Origin: Rhineura floridana
Taxonomy: Eukaryota; Chordata; Lepidosauria; Squamata; Rhineuridae
NCBI RefSeq assembly: GCF_030035675.1
Contig: NC_084492.1
Coordinates: forward strand, 31,804,823 to 31,868,822
Reading direction: 5' to 3'
Length of the DNA: 64,000 nucleotides
Made by a program: the position numbers and the translations under genes. Under the pieces are notes generated by a model. That model searched no databases, had not been told where the DNA came from, and saw only the letters and a program-made list of their open reading frames with translations. Shown here in pieces: positions 55,908-64,000 of this stretch. Each line of letters starts with the position of its first letter. The first letter of the stretch is position 1.

Positions 55908-58900
55908 CTGGAAGAAAAGGAAGACAGAATGTATATATATATGTGTGTGTGTGTAGATATATATCTTGAAGAGCGATTTATCTGGTCATCTAATATGTGA
56001 CCAGAACAGGAGACTGCATTGCAGCTCCTGCTTTCTTTAACTCAGAACAAAAAGACTTTGAAATTATAAAACATTTTAGATATTTAATATTTAGCAATTT
56101 ATTTAATATTTAGGAAAAGCTACTCCAGGTTTATACAGACTTTTGGGGGCACTGTAAAGACTAATAGTTTTATTGTACCATAAGCTTTTGTGGAGTTTTG
56201 AAATGCACTAACCTGTCTGCCCATTTGCCTCTAGTCCATAAAAGCTGATGCCACAATACATAGGTTAGTCTTTAAGGTGTCAGAAGACTCTTTTGTTAGT
56301 TTGGCTGCAACAGATTAATGAGGCTAACCTTCTGCGGCTTTATAGGAGTTCCAATATATTAAGGGCATGATCTTTTATTTTTATTACTCGTTTGTTTGTG
56401 CAGGCCCAAGTGCTAAGCATTTATTTTTAGCACTCTTAACTTTGTGTGCTTAACACTGATAAAAGTAAGTAATGAAAGGTAATATATTACTCTCTCACAC
56501 ACAATAACGATCTATTCTTTCTAATCAGCAAATATACCCAGTCTTCAACAATATTATACCCAAAGAAATACACGCATGCATGGATATGCATTAGCCACAA
56601 TCCAATCTATTTATTTCAATGGATTGTATCTGTGTTGCATTGAGATCATTGTGTGTGTGTGTGTGTGTGTGTGTGTCTACACACTCTCACACACAAATAC
56701 ATATAGACAGGATAAATTATACATATAGGTGTGCATGTGTGAATAAACATGTACACACATATCACAAACCTATACTCCACAGGTATGCACAAGAGCTGAT
56801 GTTTACATTGGCCTGTCCACTGAATTTCATACACACCTCCTCACTAGACCAGTTCTTTCAATGTGGTCATTTTTGAATGGCATGGTTAAACTGAAGCTGA
56901 GGGTGCATGGGAGGAATTGAGAGTTTTTCTGTGCCCCTATTCATTCTAACAAAACTAAAAAGAGCCACAGAGAGGACCTTTGCATCTCGCATGCACTCCT
57001 TTACAAAGCCTACAAAAATGATTCTGCCATCTGTCCTCAATGTTCTCATTTAATATCACAAAACCACACTAGAGCTGACTTGGGAAAAGAAAGGTGGGGA
57101 TGGCCCTTTATAACTCTTCCCCGTCCTAAAATTACACATGGCCCAAATCCCTTGCATGTTCACTTGGAAGAAAGCTCCAGTGCTTTCAGTGGTGCATACT
57201 CCCAAGTAAATGTGCATGGGATTGCATCTTACATAGCAGGAAGTCCCATTGATTCCAATGAGACTAGATTCTAAGCAAATTTCTCTCTAGCTCCCTTTTT
57301 CCCGTCTGTCTTTTCATGTACACTCTAGGACATAGATAATCTCTTACCGCCTCTGAACTGGTTGGAAAGCTGTCTTTATTAACTTTTTCTCTACTTCCAA
57401 GGCACTAGATCGATCTAAAACAAACAAAAGCAAACAAAGGAAAAAAAAGTTCCTTTTTTTAAAAAACAAAACAAAAAACCACCTTGGATTTGCTTCTAAA
57501 GGTCCCTGAATTCAAGTCAAGTCACTCTTACGAACTTTGCTCGGCACATTCTTAAAACAACAACAGAAGGCATACAAACTGTTTAAAGGGAACCCAGATC
57601 CTAGCCATGGCCCAGTATTTCAGTGGGAATTTGCTTGACCGTTTCTGTGTGTGCGCTTAAGGTCACGGAGAGCCCGGATCTTCAAACCCATTTTACTTGG
57701 AAGTTTAAAACAAAAACAAAAAAAACCCTTTAATTTTAGCTATGGGACTTCTTCCCAAGCAAACAGACTTTTTGTTTGTTCGAGGAAGTATTAAATATGC
57801 TGTTTTAAAATAGGCAAATGTAGAGAACACCAATTCTGACCACAGCCATTTGGGTCTCCCTAGCTGGGAGAGACTGAAACAACAACCACAACCCAGTTTT
57901 GAATGCAATTAAAAAAAAAATCTTTCCGAGGGCCCAGGTAAACTCTTTATGATTTATTTATTATCCTTATCCTTAAAGAAACACCAGCAAACGATCCTGA
58001 AGCAGGAACCTGGCACTGACGCCTATCCAATAAGAGTCAGAAGCGGATCCAGCCCGGAAAGAGAGGTGTGTGTATGGGGGGTGGGGGAATGGGACAGCCT
58101 AGGTTTCTTTGCCAAATACAAGCGAAAGCTTGAGGCCAGAGAGTAAAACTGTTGGGAAAGGAAAGGCGGAGTGGAGTAGAGAAGCCAGAAACCGAAAGAC
58201 TGAGGAGCTCTCTTCTTTCCTACGCTGAACTGTTTATCAGGTTTCAAACTCTCCAGCCGCTCTCAGTCCCTTCCTTCATTTTTAGGTATGACTTGTTTGG
58301 GGTGCTCCTCCCCCACATTGTTAGAGTTCTTCTAAGAAGTGGATTCAGAAATCTAAGCCTCAGGGACCAAAGGTTCGGCCTCAGATCTCCGCCCCCCCCC
58401 AGTTCATATTAGCTGCGAGTTTATGCACACCGACGTGGAAGCAAGCCTCGTGGATCTCTGGTGGAGGGCTACAGCTCAGGTTTCTGTCGCTCCCTCCCGC
58501 CAACCCCCATCTTTCCAGATTCCGCCTCCTCTCCCCTCTTCCTCAAGTGCCCCTCTTTCTTCCATCCCCATCAAAGCGTTACCTGTTCCGGGGGCCTCCG
58601 CGCTCTGAGCTTGATCCGCCGGTCTGGAGAAAGCCGCGAGAGCAGCCGCGTTGGGGGCCGTGCTGGAATTGCCCCCCCCGAGTCCCAGGAGGTGGGGAGT
58701 GTTCAGTAAAGTGAGCGGGTGGTGATGGTGGTGGTGGGGATGGTGGTGGGGATGGGCTGAGAAGGCCCGGCTGGACCAGTTGGAGAATTTGCCCAGGGGA
58801 CAAGAGGCGACCAGTCTGTGCGCGGGTCCTGGGGCTGTCGGGGGCGGCGGCGGCGGGGCTCCCACCAGCTGGAGGCTCTGGGGGGTGGCCGCTGCGGCAG

Positions 58901-61900
58901 GAGGGGAACAACCACTGGGGGGAGATTTCCGTGACGGGTTATCCGGGCTGGTGGCTGTCTCTGCTAAGGACCAGATCTTGGGCTTAGGAGGCTGCGGCTG
59001 CTGTTGCGAAGCGGGGCTGGGAGCCGTCGGGGGAGAAGATGGGGGGCGCTGCTGCTGCTGCTGGAGAGCCGCTGGGGAAGGCAGCTGGCCCGACGAGGCG
59101 CGCTGACGGGCCTCCATGGCCTTCAAGAAGCGCTCCTGGGCTCCTGGCAAGTCGTCGAAGCCGTCGGAGCCCTCCGAGTCCGTGGTTTTGGCGTCAGAGT
59201 GGAGGAGAACCGAATCCTCCGGAGGTTCCTCGTCGTCGTCGTCGTCGTCCTCCTCCTCCTCCTCCCCCTCCTCGTCCTCCCCTTCCAGGAGAAGCTGGCC
59301 CCCTTTGGCCCCGGGCCCGCTCTCCATATTCTCCGTGTCTATGTTCTCCAGGTCGATTTCCTCGTCGTCGGGGTCCCGCTTGTCGCCTTCCCCATCCTCC
59401 TCGTCGTGCTCGCTGCCGTAAGAATTGCCCTCCTCGTCGGTGCGGCTCCGCGGGGCCCAGGTCATCTTGTTCTCCTTCTTGAGGCGCCGCCGGGCGTTGG
59501 CGAACCAGGTGGAGACCTGAGTGAGGGTCATCTTGGTGATGATGGCCAGCATGATCTTCTCGCCTTTGGTCGGGTACGGGTTTTTCCGGTGCTCGTTCAG
59601 CCAGGCCTTTAGGGTGCTGGTGCTCTCACGGGTGGCGTTCTTGGGCCTCGACGGGTCTCCAAACTGGTACTGCCCATAGGGATAGAAAGCCGGGTGGTGA
59701 TGAGGGAAGCCGGGGTGCTGGATGCCAGGGCCCTCCTTCAGCTCATACTGGGTTCCCTAGAAGATGAATGAGCGGAGAAAACTGTGAGCGGGGTTACAAA
59801 GAGAAAGAAATCTCTGGCCACGGAAATGTCCTCTTTCGAGCAAGAGGGCGCCCCTCCACCCCGTTCAGTAGCCAGCTTGACTCCCAAAGGGCGGGAGAGA
59901 GGTCAAACTCTATTGGAGGGGACCAAGTTAATCGAGGGCTGCGAGGCTGTCATTTCTGGCCCGATGGCGAAGACCCCTGTGAAACTCAGAAGCTTGCCCT
60001 GGTGGACAGCCATTTTATGTATAATTTTTTTTAAAAGCAGAAGTAGACAGATGTCAGGATTCTGTCTTCAATTTTAGAATCTCTCATTTCGGGAACTTAT
60101 AGAAGGGATTTGGCGGGGTAGGGGCAATGCCTGTAGTTCCCTGCGCCTTAAACCCACAGACTTCTACAGGGTCCTCCTCGCCAAGTTTCACTCAGTCCTT
60201 CTCCAAAAGTATTTTTTCCTATATCGAGTTGAAAGCCCCCCTTCACACACTTCTATTTTTAAACTCCTTGGGCCCTTCACATTCAGTGCTGGCTTCCAGA
60301 TAATCTCGGGTAGCAGCTTTGCATTGGGTTGAACTCCCTTCGCTATAACAGGCAGCAGCAATAGATATGCGTGTTTCCAAACCGAAGTAAAATAGGCCTA
60401 TACAGCTAATGAGACTTTGGGGGAGCGGGCGGGGGGGACGCGCTGCACGCATTGTGCGTTCAGTGGGGAGATCGAGACTGTATTTCAAGTGACTCCGTGC
60501 GGTTTCCCTCCGAGAAAACCTTCGCGGGTTGGAGGGAACAGTAAGTTTTTAAAATCCACCGCTTGCAACTTTGTAGAAGTAACAAAAGGGAAGAAAAAAA
60601 GGAAGGCTGAAGTTGGCAGAATCTCTGCCCTGAGTCTCTCTCTCCCCCCACCCCTCGTAACGGAGATGTTGTTGATAAACCTTTTTTAAAAAAACAAACC
60701 CTTTCCCTTACGATTCCACCGTGCGCTGGAAGGAACTGTCAATCAACCTCTAATTTTTGTGTGTGTGGGAAGGGTGGAATACAACACTAGCACCCATTTG
60801 TGAGGGAGAGTTTTGATGTCTGTATGTATTGGGAGGGGGTGGTTAGATTTTTTATCAGCTTTCATGGGGGCACGGGCCTAGGAATGGCGCTTTGAAACTA
60901 TATTCAAACTCTTGAATTATAGATTTTTTTAAAAAAACCACAACCACACAAAAACCACAATTCTCTATTGAGTATATATATATATATGTATGTATATATA
61001 AACCTAAGCTCTTACTCCTACATATATTATGATATGCTCTGCATTCCCACAGCAGATCCTTTTGCTTCCTGGCCTTATTAATATTAATATTATTACTGAT
61101 GTTTAAAGCTGGATACCGACTCCCCCCTCAGCTCCTGTGCCTGTGATTGACAATACGGGAAAGACACAATAGGGGATTGTTCTTATGTTGAGAAAAGACG
61201 ATCAAATGCGCCCGTGGAGATGTTTCTCTCTCCACCCCCACCCCCACCCCCACCCCGCCGCCTTTCCTTCAACCCATTTCTGCCAAGGTGGGGGAAAAAG
61301 AAGATTCACGCACCCGGAATTATTTAGAAGCTGCATTGAAATTAAAAGGACACATTACTCCCTAGTAATCGGTGTTTAAGGATCCAGGTGGCTTTTTAAA
61401 AAGCAAGAAGGCGCGCGAACTATATCCGAAACTCTCTGATTCACTTCTGTGAGTTATTATTATTATTTTAAAGATTAAAACCAAATTAGGCGTTCCGCAC
61501 AGTCTACAGTCTGCCGAGGTGAGATTGTCCTCGGCCCAGGTCCAGACACAGAAACCACGAGACCGAGCTGGTCAATTGCTAATCATCTCTAGTCAATTTC
61601 ACCCTTGCCTGCCTCTTTGCTCGGCGCCAGCTACTATACAAAGTCTCATCGCGGCGTGGGGGTGGGGAGTTTGAAGAGAAGCAAAACCTGAAGACAAAAA
61701 GAGATATATATTTTTTAAAGGGGACCTACGGAGTTGGAGATTGGGGGGCAGGAGAGAGGAGATGAATCCTTACCAGCTGCGGGAAGATGGGCAGCTCGGC
61801 GGTGTAGGGTAGGAACGCTCCGTATCCTTGGGCAGCCGCGGCTGCTGCGTAAGGCGCTCCGTACATGGAGGACAGCACGTTGGAGAGAGTCCCCGTCGGG

Positions 61901-61995
61901 CTGAGGTCTGCCCCGTTTCGGGAGCTGCTGTTCCCTTGGCGATCCGACGGATAGATCGGGCGGATATACTGGTATCCCAGCTGGGAAAATGCCAT
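55853..61995 (-). CDS. IRX3: Iroquois-class homeobox transcription factor IRX3, four coding exons, complete
   Basis: Nuclear TALE-class homeodomain transcription factor used in patterning of neural tube, heart, limb and other tissues (family knowledge). The joined CDS is 222+1174+67+55 nt, 505 residues; human IRX3 is about 500. The N-terminus [16 protein letters not shown] and the stretch [20 protein letters not shown] are IRX3-type. The homeodomain spans about residues 111-173, starting [10 protein letters not shown], with the TALE loop near [10 protein letters not shown] and recognition-helix residues W158, F159, N161 and R163. An acidic region runs about 181-257, poly-Gln 306-310, the Iroquois motif [16 protein letters not shown] 332-347, poly-Pro 375-380 and a His-rich run 409-419. 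The C-terminus [17 protein letters not shown]...[13 protein letters not shown] is diagnostic. The start ATG has a strong context (GCCATGG). Intron phases (0, 1, 2) are consistent throughout. IRX1 and IRX5 have clearly different N- and C-termini. Confidence 0.97.
56130..56345. repeat. Interspersed repeat in IRX3 intron 3
   Basis: AAAGACTAATAGTTTTATTG, AGGTTAGTCTTTAAGGTGTC and TTTGGCTGCAACAGATTAAT are blocks of a common amniote repeat. Inverted internal arms. Family not named. Confidence 0.55.
56651..56674. repeat. (GT)n microsatellite
   Basis: About twelve GT units in IRX3 intron 3. Confidence 0.9.
57141..57290. repeat. Short CCCATTGA-type palindromic repeats
   Basis: TACTCCCAAGTAAATGTGCA and GGAAGTCCCATTGATTCCAA, close to IRX3 exon 3. 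Confidence 0.6.
57348..57414 (-). CDS. IRX3: IRX3 coding exon 3 (residues 466-487 and part of 488)
   Basis: A 67-nt exon between acceptor TTTTAG and donor GTAAGA. It encodes [20 protein letters not shown] then QR and two bases of the next Arg codon. Found by translating the minus strand for the known IRX3 C-terminal sequence; it lies inside a short open frame and is easily missed by ORF callers. Confidence 0.94.
57415..58582 (-). other. IRX3: IRX3 intron 2
   Basis: 1168-bp intron with no recognisable mobile element. The part next to exon 2 (58150-58582) is GC-richer. Intron retention would add a short unrelated 35-residue tail to exon 2, which I do not regard as functional. Confidence 0.85.
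58583..59756 (-). CDS. IRX3: IRX3 coding exon 2 (residues 75-465), homeodomain exon
   Basis: Begins after a pyrimidine-rich acceptor ending TCTTCTAG with [15 protein letters not shown], the conserved segment before the homeodomain. Ends ...SAEAPGT plus one base, before the donor GTAACG. It carries the whole homeodomain, the acidic region and the Pro/His/Gln-rich part. The length of 1174 nt leaves phase 1, matching exon 3. Confidence 0.95.
59757..61773 (-). other. IRX3: IRX3 intron 1
   Basis: 2017-bp intron, free of recognised mobile elements, with AT tracts at about 60973-60990 and a CCCCA repeat at 61231-61257. The stretch 61440-61670 is a candidate conserved regulatory block (separate finding). 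Confidence 0.85.
61231..61257. repeat. (CCCCA)n simple repeat
   Basis: CACCCC-type units on plus, G-rich on the transcript strand, in IRX3 intron 1. Confidence 0.85.
61774..61995 (-). CDS. IRX3: IRX3 coding exon 1 (residues 1-74)
   Basis: Runs from the initiator ATG to ...AELPIFPQL, followed directly by the splice donor GTAAGG. It ends on a codon boundary (phase 0). Reading past this donor gives an unrelated 15-residue tail and a stop, which supports splicing here. Confidence 0.95.
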
Positions 61996-62013
61996 GGCGG
62001 GGTGGCGTGGGGT

Positions 62014-62086
62014 GGGGGAGAGAGGGAAAGGAAGGGGGGAGGAAAGAGGGGAGGGGAAAGAGGGAGGGGGAGGAAAGGAAAGAGAG
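62014..62086. repeat. 73-nt pure purine run just upstream of the IRX3 start codon
   Basis: Only A and G on the plus strand, so the leader RNA would be C/U-only here. It begins 19 bp from the ATG, with several G4-5 blocks. Confidence 0.85.
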
Positions 62087-62289
62087 CGAAAGGAGCGAGC
62101 GAGGAAGGTAGGAAGGCGAGTGAGGCAGAAGCGAAGAAAGGACCCCGATCGTTCGCCCTTTGCTCGCCTGCCTGCACTTTTTAGGATCTCTCAGAAACTC
62201 TGCCAGGCATTGGTGGTGCTGGGTGGGTTAGGGGGGTGGGGAGGCAGGGTGGAGACCAGGCGAGGCCGGGGCTGCCACTGCCGCCGCCG

Positions 62290-62353
62290 CCTCCTCCTCT
62301 CCTCTCCTCCTCCTCCTCCTCCTCTCCTCTCCTCCTCCTCCTCCTCCTCCTCC
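62290..62353. repeat. (CCT)n-type pyrimidine simple repeat in IRX3 leader
   Basis: 64 nt without a purine on the plus strand, so the transcript would read (GGA)n. Flanked by GCC/GCG triplets at 62281-62289 and 62353-62377. Confidence 0.85.
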
Positions 62354-62660
62354 GCCGCCGCCGCCTTCTCGCCGCCGCCTCCTCCTCTTCTTCCTCCAGC
62401 TGCTGCTGCGTAACGATCCTCCGTCTCTTTCTTCCTTCACTTTTCCTATTGATCTGAGTGGACTCCAGGTCAGGTCCTAACAGATTGCTGGAGATTATTG
62501 GAACTCCAGCCTTTGACTGACAGCCGGAGTCTCTCTCTTTAGCTCCTCCTCTTTCTTTTAAGTCTCTCTCTTTAGCTTCTCGCTCGGGCTCTTTTTCCCC
62601 CTCCCCCCCACGCCTTCCATTTACTGACGTCGCCGGTTTTTTTTTTTTATTTGAGTACTT

Positions 62661-64000
62661 TTCAAATCTGGTTGAAGCCTTTCCAATCCATTCGGTGTTT
62701 CAGAAAGATTTAACCCTGCCCCGGAGAGTTGTTGCTTTTCGTGATGATGATGATGATGATAATAATAAATCTCCCTTCAAAATAATAATAATAATCTCCC
62801 TTCGAAGCGAATGTATCAATTGAGGGAGAGCTAAAATAGTGATCGGTACAGAGTCGTGCCACTCACTCACACACACACACACTGCTGATTAATTTTGTTC
62901 AGTCTCTCCCCCCCCCATCAAGTCAACCTATCTAACCCTGTAGCTGTTGGATTTAACACTACTAATATAGATTCAAAAGTCTGCTGTCACTCTCCTTCCT
63001 TCCCCCCCGCCACGTGAATTTCTCTTTTCCCACCGAATTTTGAAGTAGTTTCTCTAACTCAGCAGGGCAGGATACAGTAAGGTGACAGGCTTTAAAAAAG
63101 TAAGGGTTTTTTTTAAAGCGAAGTTAATTTGCCTCCTAATAAGGGGCTTCAAAGCCTCGTAGGTCAGAATTTTGACATCAAAGGCGAAAAAAGAAGGCAA
63201 ATTAAAATTTTAACAAAGGAGACGGCAGGAACAGCCCCGTGGGCCGTTGGTAAATAAGTGGTGTGAAAAAAATTGGGGGGGGGAGGAAGGGAGGGAGACG
63301 CCGAGACATACATACACGCACACCATGACAGGCATTTGAATGAAACCCATTAAGAGCTTTCTGTCTTGGTGCTAAAACTCTAATTAGGAAATTTATGACC
63401 CTTTTGCTCAGTCCCCAAGTTTTCTACCGGGGCGCGTGAATCAAGGGAGAGGTCCCAGTGAGTACCTGAGCGGGACGAAACTCCACGTATCTTATGAGAA
63501 AGAAAAAGCGAAGGGCAGAGAGGAGATTTGTAGCGAGAAAGTCAACAGCTGGTTTAATTATTGTGAAATTTTGTGATCGGATGTTGTTCTAATAATAATA
63601 ATGACAATAATACTTCTATTTTTTAAATGCTTGGCGTTTAATTAGCTCGCGCAGTATGATCGTCTACACCTATCTACTCAGCAGTAAGTGCCACTTTGTT
63701 CAGTGGGGCTTTCTCCCTTGTGTAAAGATTGAAACTCGCTTAACTTACTGACAACCGATGGCAAAATTATTTGTAGGAGTAACTTCAGTTGGGAGACTAT
63801 TTTGCTCTTCATGGGACTCTACTAACCTTCTAATATTTTTTCTCTGTCTCTCATAGGCACACTTGGTACTTTATATTTCTTATATATCATAACGCAATAC
63901 ATGATTTGGATGCCTTCTCCAGGAATGGACTTCTTCGCCTGTAAATTGGAAGGAAAATTAAATATGTGTTTGCATAAGCGTGTGTGTGTATCCAAGCACA
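62661..64000. other. IRX3 5' flank
   Basis: No further gene. (ATG/ATA)n at about 62742-62792, a short AC run near 62866-62881, a CCCATTGA-type repeat trace at 63660-63720, and an AT-rich candidate conserved block at 63320-63430. Confidence 0.45.

Larger units (their letters stand above)
55908..57347 (-). other. IRX3: IRX3 intron 3
   Basis: 1440-bp intron. It holds AT-rich unique sequence, an interspersed repeat at about 56130-56345, a (GT)n tract at 56651-56674 and two short CCCATTGA-type palindromic repeats at about 57141-57290. No coding sequence was seen in it. Confidence 0.85.
58500..62420. promoter_or_regulatory. CpG-rich domain over IRX3 exon 1, exon 2 and promoter
   Basis: Exon 2, exon 1 and the leader are rich in CG dinucleotides and GC, in sharp contrast to the AT-rich 1-51 kb. 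CpG islands covering the promoter and homeodomain exon are usual for Iroquois genes. Boundaries were judged by eye; parts of intron 1 are AT-rich. Confidence 0.65.
61996..62660 (-). promoter_or_regulatory. IRX3: IRX3 5' leader and core promoter region (start site not defined)
   Basis: Region upstream of the ATG. It contains a 73-nt pure purine run on plus (62014-62086), a 64-nt pyrimidine run (62290-62353) with GCC triplets, an inverted CCAAT at about 62497, a CRE-like TGACGTCG at 62625-62632 and an A-rich TATA-like stretch at about 62640-62655. The transcription start cannot be fixed from sequence alone. Confidence 0.5.

Noticed and set aside
58476-58582. IRX3 exon 2 reading on to the stop at 58476 (alternative C-terminus)
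   Set aside because: The frame crosses a good GTAACG donor, the extra tail is not IRX3-like, and the true C-terminal exons are present downstream.
59004-59612. Long open frames on the plus strand opposite IRX3 exon 2 (up to 202 codons)
   Set aside because: They are antisense shadows of GC-rich, low-complexity coding sequence (Arg/Ser/Leu runs opposite Glu/Asp codons) and have no family features.
62228-62457. Open frames with Ser, Leu or Arg/Gly runs on both strands
   Set aside because: Translations of the (CCT)n/(GGA)n repeat in the IRX3 leader.

Overview
The window is vertebrate genomic DNA, most likely from a squamate reptile. The evidence is a Sauria SINE with a Bov-B tail, a real Bov-B/RTE LINE fragment, 5S-rRNA-derived SINEs, CR1/L2-type LINE tails and many small hAT-like DNA transposons, together with an Iroquois homeobox gene of tetrapod IRX3 type. 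No bacterial, viral or organellar signature was seen.

Layout: the only protein gene I can support is IRX3, on the minus strand. It has four coding exons: 61774-61995, 58583-59756, 57348-57414 and 55853-55907. Joined, they give 1518 nt and a 505-residue protein. All six splice sites are canonical GT/AG, the phases agree at every junction, and the N-terminal, homeodomain and C-terminal sequences match IRX3 rather than IRX1 or IRX5. The gene sits in a GC- and CpG-rich block (about 58.5-62.4 kb) with long purine and pyrimidine runs in the 5' leader/promoter. A poly(A) signal lies about 280 nt after the stop.

Positions 1-55.5 kb are the 3' flank of IRX3. In other vertebrates this side faces FTO, but no FTO exon was recognised. 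The flank holds layers of mobile elements. (1) tRNA-derived SINEs, at least ten, many split by later insertions. (2) CR1/L2-type LINE ends. (3) A family of about 440 bp with termini [T/C]AGGGATGG...CCATCCCT[A/G] and 8-bp target duplications (about eleven copies), which I interpret as non-autonomous hAT elements. (4) Short hairpin elements of about 90-150 bp (about twenty copies), at least one with the same termini and an 8-bp duplication. (5) Other hAT-like families, one present both as a 172-bp monomer and as a 336-bp inverted dimer. (6) Sauria and 5S-derived SINEs. Between them are AT-rich, repeat-free blocks with many homeodomain-type TAAT motifs. These are candidate conserved regulatory elements, as expected around Iroquois genes, but conservation could not be tested here.

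A second CpG-rich patch lies at 52.1-52.9 kb, 3-4 kb beyond the IRX3 3' end, and contains a perfect 17-bp inverted repeat. The 62.7-64 kb end is 5' flank of IRX3.
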